In this document: positions 1 to 5,428 of the stretch, in pieces | Layout of the letters: every line of letters starts with the position of its first letter | Numbering within the stretch: position 1 is the stretch's first letter | DNA from: an uncultured Lachnospiraceae bacterium | GTDB taxonomy: Bacteria; Bacillota; Clostridia; Lachnospirales; Lachnospiraceae | Length of the DNA: 10,703 bases | NCBI GenBank assembly: GCA_900550235.1 | Contig: URRQ01000055.1 | Location: forward strand, 1 to 10,703 | Reading direction: 5' to 3' | Notes under the pieces: model-generated | Databases searched by the model: none | Told to the model about the DNA's origin: nothing | The model's input: only the letters and a program-made list of their open reading frames with translations | Program-made: the position numbers and the translations under genes

Positions 1-928
1 CAAAACGATTACAAAAAATAAATCCTGACATTCCATCAATTTCTGTTTCATTAAAGCCATTTTCCAGTTGTTCTTCATAAAGCATTTCAAAAGCATCTTT
101 CACAATATCCAACATTGGAATTGTACGAATTCCCGCTTCCGTTTTGGGTTTAGATATTCTCAATACACTTTTGTTGCTCTCTGGTTTTTGATAATAACTC
201 AAACTGTGATTTATATTGATTGTTCTTTTGTCATAATCCAGGTCTTGCCATCGAAGCCCTAATGCCTCACCAATTCTACACCCTGTTCCAAGCAACACCG
301 TAAACATAGGCCACCAATGATAATATATCGGATGGTTCGCAATATATTCCATAAATGCTCTTTGCTGCTCTACTGTCAATGCATGTCTAATTCCTCTGTT
401 CTTACTGGATTCTCTGCTGATTTCTTTCATTACTCCATCAGTAGGATTATTTCGTATAATCTCATCCCGTACTGCCAACTGAAATGTTGGATGGAGCAAG
501 CAGTGAACAGTATCTAAAGTCCCTAATGCAATTTTTACTTCATTAAGAAGATAATAATAAAACTGCAACACATCAGAATACTTTATATCTGCAATCCGTT
601 TTTTCCCAAAGGTATCACGTACATAATGATCGTACGTATATAAATATGAACTTTTTGTAGATTCACGCAAATTATACTTCGTGGACATATACCGATCAAA
701 CGTATCATTCACACTTGCCTTGCCAGCAACATAGAGATCCAATCCGTCCAACTGATCCTTCATCAGTTTAGCTTCTTTCTCTCTTAGTTCTGCCAAATCG
801 TTAGCATATATAAATTTACGTCTTCCCATCGGATCTGTATAGGTGTACATGTATCTTTTATCTGATGATCTTTGTACTTCTCCTTTGCGTAAAGATCTTC
901 CTCGCAAATCTTTTCTGACTTTCGCCAT
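1..928 (-). CDS. int: Tyrosine recombinase/integrase, Tn916 Int family (partial, C-terminus off left edge)
   Basis: This would catalyse site-specific excision and integration of the element. Translation from the ATG at 928 gives 309 residues without a stop. Residues about 1-60 (starting MAKVRKDLRGRSL, with a YMYTYTDPMGRR segment) match the Tn916 Int arm-DNA-binding domain. Residues about 70-165 are the SAM-like core-binding domain. The catalytic domain follows, with active-site Arg218 in TGCRIGEALGL and Lys262 in SKPKTEAGIRT. The HxxR, H/W and nucleophilic Tyr motifs lie beyond base 1, so completeness cannot be judged. The start is supported by GAGGAGGAAA at 934-943. The gene is 33 bases downstream of the RHH gene, probably co-transcribed. 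One TAAGAGAGAA-type decamer sits just upstream of its ribosome site and another inside the gene. Confidence 0.93.
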   Translation of the reverse strand, partial: MAKVRKDLRGRSLRKGEVQRSSDKRYMYTYTDPMGRRKFIYANDLAELREKEAKLMKDQLDGLDLYVAGKASVNDTFDRYMSTKYNLRESTKSSYLYTYDHYVRDTFGKKRIADIKYSDVLQFYYYLLNEVKIALGTLDTVHCLLHPTFQLAVRDEIIRNNPTDGVMKEISRESSKNRGIRHALTVEQQRAFMEYIANHPIYYHWWPMFTVLLGTGCRIGEALGLRWQDLDYDKRTININHSLSYYQKPESNKSVLRISKPKTEAGIRTIPMLDIVKDAFEMLYEEQLENGFNETEIDGMSGFIFCNRF

Positions 929-961
929 AATAGTTTCCTCCTCTTAAGAGAGAAGCACTCA

Positions 962-1135
962 CTATTTTTCCTGCTCGGATAAAAGCATCTCTACCCCTTT
1001 TAGGACAATGTCCGTTGTATTCATTTTATGTTGTTCGGCGTATGCAAGCATCTGGGAATATAGTTGATCAGGAACACGAATGCTTAATACTTTCTTCTTT
1101 GCATTGTCTGATTTTGGTCTTCCCATCTTTTTCAT
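962..1135 (-). CDS. Small ribbon-helix-helix (CopG/Arc-like) DNA-binding protein
   Basis: A 57-residue protein starting MKKMGRPKSDNAKKK, then LSIRVPDQLYSQMLAYAEQHKMNTTDIVLKG. This is the pattern of a basic tail, one beta strand (SIRVP) and two helices of an RHH dimer. The frame opens further upstream (to 1183), but that start lies inside the promoter found at 1163-1191, so the ATG at 1135 is chosen. Its AGGAGGT (1148-1154) is 12 bases away, a little long; ATG three codons later is a possible alternative. It lies between the Xis-like gene and int, all minus strand, and is likely a repressor or accessory architectural factor for recombination-gene expression. Neighbouring TAAGAG-type repeats are candidate operators. 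Function is inferred from fold pattern and position. Confidence 0.8.
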   Translation of the reverse strand: MKKMGRPKSDNAKKKVLSIRVPDQLYSQMLAYAEQHKMNTTDIVLKGVEMLLSEQEK

Positions 1136-1162
1136 TTCAGCTCTTATACCTCCTATACCAAC

Positions 1163-1191
1163 ATTATACTTTCCGTATGACATAAAGTCAA
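1163..1191 (-). promoter_or_regulatory. Sigma-A promoter for the RHH gene and probably int
   Basis: On the minus strand TTGACT (1186-1191) and TATAAT (1163-1168) are separated by exactly 17 bases, near consensus for the housekeeping sigma factor. Transcription would begin near 1156, giving a short leader with AGGAGGT and then the ATG at 1135. Two direct TAAGAGAGAA copies lie about 30-50 bases upstream of the -35 box. Confidence 0.8.
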
Positions 1192-1246
1192 TTAAAAATG
1201 CAGAAAATTATAGAAGTTCTTCTCTCTTATTTTCTCTCTTAAAATT

Positions 1247-1456
1247 TTAATACTCTCGGAATGTTTCCAAATATTTTTCAAATATCTCACAATTAACTAA
1301 AGCTACTTTATCAATTTTATAGACTGCTTTCGCCTCTTTTGCTAATGCCTGAAATTTTGTTAATCCCAAACTATATTTCTCCGCACCTTCTGGATATCTC
1401 ACGAACTTCTTTTCCATTTTCTTAGTAGCTTCCACATCTTTTCTTGCAAAACCCAT
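1247..1456 (-). CDS. DUF6462-type, Xis-like small DNA-binding protein
   Basis: A 69-residue protein with VRYPEGAEKYSLGLTKFQAL and then AKEAKAVYKIDKVALVNCEI, ending FEKYLETFREY. From memory this is the DUF6462 pattern of clostridial mobile elements. It follows the layout of Tn916 Xis: helix-turn-helix (GAEKYSLGLTKFQALAKEA), a strand pair with basic residues, then a C-terminal helix. The likely role is a recombination directionality factor that bends att DNA with the integrase; this is inferred. The open frame extends to 1498, but the ATG at 1456 is preceded by GGAAAGGAG (1466-1474) at 9 bases and gives the expected N-terminus. It is first of three co-directional minus-strand genes ending with int. 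Its upstream region contains the left copy of the 62-base block repeat. Confidence 0.8.
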   Translation of the reverse strand: MGFARKDVEATKKMEKKFVRYPEGAEKYSLGLTKFQALAKEAKAVYKIDKVALVNCEIFEKYLETFREY

Positions 1457-1506
1457 TTCACAAAACTCCTTTCCATTTATAAATAAGAAAGAAAACAAAT
1501 TTGTCT

Positions 1507-1568
1507 TCTCATATAACGAAAGGAAATCAATGGATTTTACAGGGTGATTATGAAAAAAAGTTAAAAAA
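1507..1568 (+). repeat. Left copy of 62-base block-conserved inverted repeat
   Basis: Plus-strand layout is TCTCATATAACGAAA (1507-1521), 17 unconserved bases, ACAGGG (1539-1544), 7 mostly different bases, then GAAAAAAAGTTAAAAAA (1552-1568). The complement of 2927-2988 has the same three blocks with identical spacing. Read outwards (minus strand, towards the Xis-like gene) the order is A/T tract, CCCTGT, 17 bases, TTTCGTTATATGAGA, which resembles a promoter with an upstream A/T element. Its outward end lies about 50 bases from the ATG of the Xis-like gene. Confidence 0.75.
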
Positions 1569-1600
1569 ATAGTTGCCGAAGGCTTTTCTTCGACAACTAT
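1561..1600 (-). terminator. Rho-independent terminator of the two-gene unknown unit
   Basis: ATAGTTG (1569-1575) pairs with CAACTAT (1594-1600). After one mismatch CGAAG (1577-1581) pairs with CTTCG (1588-1592) around a 6-base loop. Read on the minus strand the hairpin is followed by a T run, so it ends transcripts coming from the genes at 2826-1653. It would insulate the Xis-like gene, RHH gene and int from that transcript. Confidence 0.85.
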
Positions 1601-1652
1601 CGTTACAAATTACTAATATTCATATTGAATTATTTTATTTTCATATTTTATA

Positions 1653-1925
1653 TCACAACCCATTTCTATAAATCTCGTTTATAACAGCCCGTGCCTGTTC
1701 CATTTCTTTTTTCTTTATGAATTCTTCCCGGTCACTTAAAATTGCTATCATTTCATCTATTACATCTTCTATTCTAGGTTCCGTGTAACGATACAAGTAT
1801 CCTAACATTCTAGTCGCCGTATAATCAGTATTCAAAATATTGTAAGCTATTTCTGAACAAAGTTCTTTCGGATATCCTTTGGTAAGTAAAAACTTGTACA
1901 ACTCATCTGTTCTTTCTGTTTTCAT
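1653..1925 (-). CDS. Uncharacterised 90-residue helical protein
   Basis: I do not recognise a named family. The protein starts MKTERTDELYKFLLTKGYPK and is predicted almost all helical. It contains a central NTDYTATRMLGYLYRY segment, an acidic helix (EPRIEDVIDEMIAILSDREE), and a charged C-terminal helix. There is no signal peptide or membrane segment, so it is probably cytoplasmic. The frame opens further upstream to 1949, but the ATG at 1925 follows GAGGAGAG at normal spacing. It lies 148 bases downstream of the 250-residue gene on the same strand, and the terminator at 1561-1600 follows it. The two genes are likely one cargo unit, though I cannot exclude a promoter in the gap. Domain identity is unknown; it looks like proteins seen as accessory genes in Lachnospiraceae elements. 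Confidence 0.75.
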   Translation of the reverse strand: MKTERTDELYKFLLTKGYPKELCSEIAYNILNTDYTATRMLGYLYRYTEPRIEDVIDEMIAILSDREEFIKKKEMEQARAVINEIYRNGL

Positions 1926-2073
1926 AAAATATCTCTCCTCAAGTTTCAAATTCTGTCATTTTCAATTTGTATCCATATATTCAAATTCCACTTTTATATT
2001 GTACAGTTAGAAATAATATGTATTCTAATTTATTTTTTGTGCGTTCTTCTCCACAAAATCTTTTATCATCATC

Positions 2074-2826
2074 TTATTTCCGTGATCCGTTTCCATCAAT
2101 TACAATTTCATTCTCACTAAACACATCGTCAAGATCTTCCCATGTCATTGGCTCTGAGATGCTAAGAGGAGATATTTGAGAATAAGAGACTATCCGATCT
2201 CTTCCACTAATTCCTTCATTAAAATTTAAACTATTATTTTTCAATGCTTTTGCAAATCCAGAAAGTACATAATCTACACCACCATTTTTCCGTTCCTGTT
2301 GTTCAAACAAACCATATTGATACAACGACGAAACCATAGCAGTTAGATTCGTTGTTTCCTCATAATCAAAAGAAGCGATATAATCTAGTTCTTCAGGTGT
2401 ACACATAATTAAAAATCTTGCAAGTTTATAATACAAAGCATTTTCCATTTCAGTTAAGAGATAGCACCTAGTAAGTTGAGCAAAATAATCAACTTTTTTA
2501 TCATCATTAATTTCATTGATAAGATGAATCTGCCTTTTTACAAATTTTTCATAATCCATATTTTCCTCATTAAATTTTCCCGCCATCTTTACTTGTTCAG
2601 CATAATTCCTAAATGTACCGAACATATATCTCTGCATTTTGTCCCAAAACAAAACTGATGGTGCATGGAAAAGCATATTTTTTATATCTATGCTGGAATC
2701 GAGCAATGCACCTATATCACCTAGCGAGACAGCTTTAATAATATTCCAAAATGTATCCCCCATATAATTATGAATATCTTTATCCTTTAAAATCGTTGTT
2801 AGTGTTGCAATTTGATTTTCAAACAT
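2074..2826 (-). CDS. Uncharacterised 250-residue cytoplasmic protein with a possible winged-helix segment
   Basis: No family is recognised. The ATG at 2826 is chosen because AAGGGGG precedes it at 6 bases; an upstream in-frame start at 2865 lacks a ribosome site. The N-terminal part (1-75) is hydrophobic and aromatic without a clear membrane helix. Residues 75-140 form charged helices. Residues about 145-200 (EELDYIASFDYEE, then LYQYGLFEQQ, then DYVLSGFAKAL) have the spacing of a winged-helix domain: helix, short helix ending in YGL, hairpin, then LSxFAKxL. The tail is acidic. No catalytic motif is visible. Position in a mobile element, own strand, and flanking inverted repeats suggest cargo, perhaps immunity or defence, but nothing in the sequence proves this. 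Confidence 0.75.
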   Translation of the reverse strand: MFENQIATLTTILKDKDIHNYMGDTFWNIIKAVSLGDIGALLDSSIDIKNMLFHAPSVLFWDKMQRYMFGTFRNYAEQVKMAGKFNEENMDYEKFVKRQIHLINEINDDKKVDYFAQLTRCYLLTEMENALYYKLARFLIMCTPEELDYIASFDYEETTNLTAMVSSLYQYGLFEQQERKNGGVDYVLSGFAKALKNNSLNFNEGISGRDRIVSYSQISPLSISEPMTWEDLDDVFSENEIVIDGNGSRK

Positions 2827-2926
2827 TTTATCCCCCTTATTAAATACACTTACCATACAAAACAAAAAACGCTATTTGCCCGTTAGTAACTCTTTTTTTG
2901 ATTAATTCTAAATAGTAGTATATCAA

Positions 2927-2988
2927 TTTTTTAACTTTTTTTCTATCTCGCCCTGTATTTTTCCCTCTGAGCATTTCGTTATATGAGA
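2927..2988 (-). repeat. Right copy of 62-base block-conserved inverted repeat
   Basis: This is the inverted partner of 1507-1568. On the plus strand TTTTTTAACTTTTTTTC (2927-2943), CCCTGT (2951-2956) and TTTCGTTATATGAGA (2974-2988) match the left copy's complement block for block. The 17-base middle stretch matches at only about 5 positions, no better than chance. It points towards mobC, about 245 bases from its ATG. Together the copies bracket the two unknown genes and their terminator. Confidence 0.75.
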
Positions 2989-3100
2989 GGGTTAATCTTT
3001 CAAGAGCAAGATCCACTCAGTAATACGGTATCGCCATTTTGGCTTTCCTATTACTTTGAGTTTTATCTTGATGTGGATTTCGCTCCCCATACCCTCGATA

Positions 3101-3121
3101 CTGACATTTGCAAAATGTCAG
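3101..3121. repeat. Perfect 9-base inverted repeat
   Basis: CTGACATTT (3101-3109) and AAATGTCAG (3113-3121) flank a 3-base loop. There is no following T run, so it is not a terminator. It is a candidate relaxase or MobC recognition hairpin. Confidence 0.8.
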
Positions 3122-3125
3122 ATTG

Positions 3126-3210
3126 GCTTCCACATAAAATGTGTGCGCAACACTAGAAGTATCAGAAGGGACAGCTGATATTTCTAGTGGAGTGCCATGA
3201 AGTTGGAAGC
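3126..3210. repeat. Nested inverted repeats with a 15-base-pair stem
   Basis: The outer pair is GCTTCCA (3126-3132) and TGGAAGC (3204-3210). Inside are CACAT/ATGTG (3131-3135, 3139-3143) and a long hairpin: CACTAGAA/TTCTAGTG (3151-3158, 3182-3189), one G-T position, then TATCAG/CTGATA (3160-3165, 3175-3180) around a 9-base loop. It ends about 20 bases before the mobC ribosome site. Confidence 0.75.
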
Positions 3211-3232
3211 GCTCAATTAAGGGAGGAGGAAC

Positions 3233-3619
3233 ATGGCACCAAAGAAAAAAAGAAAGGAAATGAAACACTCTAATATCATCTGTTTAAGATTAAGTGACAT
3301 TGAATTAGAGTTAGTCAATCATGCCGCTTCTCAGGCAAAATTATCACGTTCTGATTATCTGAGAAACCTGATTTTAGATCACAAAATGGCCATACACTAT
3401 GAGGTTGTCATTGAAAGCAAAACAGTAAAAATGCTCTTAGCAGAGTATGGAAAAATCGGCTCTAATCTTAATCAGATTGCAAAGTATTTTAACACTGGAG
3501 GAGCGTACTCTAAATCTGTAGCAAATGAAATCCAGCAATGCCTTTACGATCTCTATAGATTAAAAAAAGAACTGCTAAAAGTAATAGGTGATTATCATGG
3601 CAATAGTGAAACATATTAA
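3233..3619 (+). CDS. mobC: Mobilization relaxosome protein MobC
   Basis: A 128-residue relaxosome accessory protein that would bind oriT and help the relaxase open and nick it. Residues about 14-50 (IICLRLSDIELELV, then SRSDYLRNLIL) form a ribbon-helix-helix domain. Residues about 72-90 contain GKIGSNLNQIAKYFNTGG, the signature of the bacterial MobC family, followed by a helical tail. The N-terminus is very basic (MAPKKKRKEMK). GGGAGGAGGA (3221-3230) precedes the ATG. The 3' end overlaps the relaxase by 23 bases, so translation is probably coupled. The hairpin-rich leader upstream is its likely target. Confidence 0.93.
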   Translation: MAPKKKRKEMKHSNIICLRLSDIELELVNHAASQAKLSRSDYLRNLILDHKMAIHYEVVIESKTVKMLLAEYGKIGSNLNQIAKYFNTGGAYSKSVANEIQQCLYDLYRLKKELLKVIGDYHGNSETY

Positions 3620-5144
3620 AAGTCGAAATGCAAACTATTCAGATGCTCTGGATTATCTCATCTTTCAACATGATGAATCAACCGGAAAAATGATTCTTGA
3701 TGAATTTAATCGACCACTGCGAAGCGATGAATTATACATGGATGGTCTCAACTGTAATCCCGATACTTTTGATGTTGAATGCTATGAATGTAATGAACAT
3801 TTTAAAAAGAACCGAAGCAAATCCGAAATCAAAAGTCATCACTATATCATCAGTTATGATCCTGCCGATGCTATTGAATGTGATCTGACGGGAAAAAAAG
3901 CACAGGCTCTATCTTTAGAACTTGCAAAGAAAATTTTTCCAGGATATCAGGCTCTTATCGTGACACATACCGATGGTCACAATGGATCCGGCAATATCCA
4001 TACGCACATTGTTATCAATAGTGTTCGTAAAAACACAGTAAAAAGAGAATCTTATATGACGCAGCCTCACGATCATGAAGCCGGATACAAGCACCGATCC
4101 ACAAATAAATTTCTGGATTATTTCAAAAAGGAAATTATGGATATGTGCATCCAAGAGGGACTTCATCAAATCGATCTTCTCTCTCCGGCTGAAACTAAAG
4201 TGCCACAAGCAGAATATATGGCTCAAAAATCCGGACAGAAAAAATTAGAAGAGACAAATAAAAAAATCATTGCCGATGGATTGAAACCAACAGCCACAAC
4301 ATTTCAAACACAGAAGCAGGAACTCAGAAATGCCATTGAAGAATGCAGCTCGCATTCCAAAAACTTTCAGGAATTCCAATCTCTGCTTTTTGAAAAATAT
4401 CAGATTTCCGTTATTGAAGAGAGGGGAAGATATCGTTATCTCCATCCGGATCGGGACAAACGGATTACAGAGAAGGCTTTGGGAACTCAATACGGCAAAG
4501 AACATTTAGAACAGCTCTTCTTACGAAAAGATCCGATAACCATTCTTTATGTCAGATCGCATTTACGGTTGGTAGTAGATCTTCAGAAAAATGTGAAAGC
4601 AATGCAAAGTCCCGGATATGCTCATCGGGTAAAAATATCCAATCTTCAGGAAATGGCAAATACCATTATCTATGTGCAAGAACATGGATACAATACCCAA
4701 ACCGAATTAAAAAGTGCCTTTTCCGAATCTCAAAAACAGTTAGATCAGGCAACAGATCAGCTTATGGAAATGAATGCAGATTTGAAAAGCATCAACCGGC
4801 AGATTCATTACACCGGACAATATTTTGCACAGAAAGCAATCTATACCGAATTTTTAAAAGCGAAAAACAAAGGCAGATTCCGAAAGGAACACACCGCTGA
4901 AATTCAAGCATATGAAGAAGCCCGTGACTGGCTGAAATCTTTTTATCCAGATGGAAAGATGCTTCCTATCAAAACATTGAAGGAACAAAAAGCCAGCTTG
5001 CAGGAACAGATCGACCAGCAAAAATCATCCATCCGATCTCTAAAGGATCTGACACAAGATTTAAGAACCGTAGACAAAAATGTGGAAGCAATTCTCCACA
5101 ACCAGGTTCCCAAAAAACAAAAGACACAGGAACCCGAATTATAA
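3597..5144 (+). CDS. MOBP-family relaxase (mobilization endonuclease)
   Basis: A 515-residue relaxase that would nick oriT and lead the strand into a recipient through a helper's channel. The N-terminal domain (about 1-200) fits the relaxase/mobilization nuclease family. Motif I is NANYSDALDYL with candidate nucleophile Tyr14. A strand motif SHHYIISYDP follows at about 80-89. The metal-binding histidines are in HTDGHNGSGNIHTHIVIN (His124, His128, His135, His137). Residues about 350-515 are charged, probably coiled coil. The frame can start at a GTG (3588), but the ATG at 3597 has AGGTGA upstream and the expected MAIVKHIKS N-terminus. It overlaps mobC by 23 bases and precedes a truncated small gene by 27 bases. 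No frame disruption was seen. Confidence 0.93.
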   Translation: MAIVKHIKSRNANYSDALDYLIFQHDESTGKMILDEFNRPLRSDELYMDGLNCNPDTFDVECYECNEHFKKNRSKSEIKSHHYIISYDPADAIECDLTGKKAQALSLELAKKIFPGYQALIVTHTDGHNGSGNIHTHIVINSVRKNTVKRESYMTQPHDHEAGYKHRSTNKFLDYFKKEIMDMCIQEGLHQIDLLSPAETKVPQAEYMAQKSGQKKLEETNKKIIADGLKPTATTFQTQKQELRNAIEECSSHSKNFQEFQSLLFEKYQISVIEERGRYRYLHPDRDKRITEKALGTQYGKEHLEQLFLRKDPITILYVRSHLRLVVDLQKNVKAMQSPGYAHRVKISNLQEMANTIIYVQEHGYNTQTELKSAFSESQKQLDQATDQLMEMNADLKSINRQIHYTGQYFAQKAIYTEFLKAKNKGRFRKEHTAEIQAYEEARDWLKSFYPDGKMLPIKTLKEQKASLQEQIDQQKSSIRSLKDLTQDLRTVDKNVEAILHNQVPKKQKTQEPEL

Positions 5145-5171
5145 ATCATTTTACGAAGGAGGAATTACAAT

Positions 5172-5387
5172 ATGACACAAAATGAATTTAATGTTGTCCT
5201 TGAACAACAATATCGAAAATGTGCCGATGTACTGGTACACAAGAAAAAAGAATACACCGGAGACCGCATTGATCGCCTGAGTGCATTTAAAATTGCTGCC
5301 TCATTACAGGGATGCACACCTAAGGCTGCTCTGGCCGGAATGATGTCGAAGCATGTCGTATCGCTCTATGATATGTGTTACTCTTGA
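5172..5387 (+). CDS. Truncated small protein, probable DUF1599/Nmad1-like accessory
   Basis: A 71-residue protein, MTQNEFNVVLEQQYRKCADV and onward, with KKKEYTGDRIDRLSAFKIAA, TPKAALAGMMSKH and VSLYDM. The K-x-x-E-Y then L-x-x-F-K-x-A-A then A-L-x-G-M-M-x-K-H pattern is that of small phage and mobile-element proteins resembling the nucleotide-modification-associated (DUF1599) family; this identification is from memory. Relatives I recall continue past VSLYDM with a further helix. Here TGA comes four residues later, so the C-terminus is probably lost where the element ends. AAGGAGG precedes the ATG, 27 bases after the relaxase. It may be a non-functional remnant or a naturally short form. Confidence 0.55.
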   Translation: MTQNEFNVVLEQQYRKCADVLVHKKKEYTGDRIDRLSAFKIAASLQGCTPKAALAGMMSKHVVSLYDMCYS

Positions 5388-5428
5388 TCAATATCTCCCG
5401 CTTTTTATTGTCATACTAATGCCACATG

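Larger units (their letters stand above)
777..1241. repeat. Four copies of decamer TAAGAGAGAA around int and the RHH gene
   Basis: The 10-mer TTCTCTCTTA (complement TAAGAGAGAA) occurs on the plus strand at 777-786 (inside int), 1220-1229 and 1232-1241. Its complement is at 945-954, immediately upstream of int's ribosome site. The 1220 and 1232 copies are direct repeats with a 12-base period. The 945-954 copy overlaps a perfect 10-base palindrome CTCTTAAGAG (941-950). By eye I found no further copy in the window. Candidates are RHH operators or Int arm-binding sites. The motif is low complexity, so chance cannot be excluded. Confidence 0.5.
2989..3232 (+). other. Putative origin of transfer and mob leader (gene-free, hairpin-rich)
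   Basis: No gene is supported in this stretch. It holds nested inverted repeats directly upstream of mobC and the relaxase, where oriT of MOBP elements normally lies. ATCCAC/GTGGAT (3011-3016, 3073-3078) encloses GTAATA/TATTAC (3020-3025, 3049-3054), which encloses GCCA/TGGC (3033-3043). A 9-base perfect hairpin follows at 3101-3121. GCTTCCA/TGGAAGC (3126-3132, 3204-3210) then encloses two more hairpins. TTGGCTT occurs twice (3039-3045, 3123-3129) and faintly recalls the ColE1-type nic sequence; this is speculative. A structured mRNA leader is the alternative reading. Confidence 0.5.
1..5400. mobile_element. Integrative mobilizable element (partial; left end outside window)
   Basis: The gene set is Tn916-type integrase, RHH regulator, Xis-like protein, two unknown genes, oriT-like region, MobC, MOBP relaxase and a truncated accessory gene. 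Together these are the parts of an integrative mobilizable element. No coupling protein or secretion-channel gene is present, so transfer would rely on a helper conjugative element. The integrase C-terminus points left; in Tn916-like elements int lies next to one end, so the left att site should be shortly beyond base 1. The right boundary is inferred from the truncated gene ending at 5387 and the opposite-strand chromosomal rsgI ending at 5429. The exact right end is a guess within a few tens of bases, because without the left end no direct repeat can be matched. Confidence 0.7.

Noticed and set aside
1967..2179. Plus-strand open frame crossing the gap between the two unknown genes
   Set aside because: It is mostly opposite the end of the 250-residue gene, has no ribosome site, and consists of low-complexity hydrophobic residues.
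2827..2926. Promoter for the two unknown genes
   Set aside because: TATACT, TAGAAT and TTGATA occur on the minus strand, but no pair has 16-18 base spacing, so no promoter is called although one must exist nearby.
3101..3121. The hairpin as a transcription terminator
   Set aside because: It is A/T-rich with a 3-base loop and no T run on either side, so it fits a protein-binding or oriT repeat better.
3017..3268. Minus-strand open frame of 83 codons across the hairpin-rich region
   Set aside because: It overlaps the inverted repeats and the mobC start, has no ribosome site or family-like pattern, and its residues (many Cys, His and Pro) look like non-coding translation.
3697..5149. Several open frames inside or opposite the relaxase gene
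   Set aside because: All lie within a well-supported relaxase gene with motifs in the correct frame, and none has a ribosome site or recognisable product.
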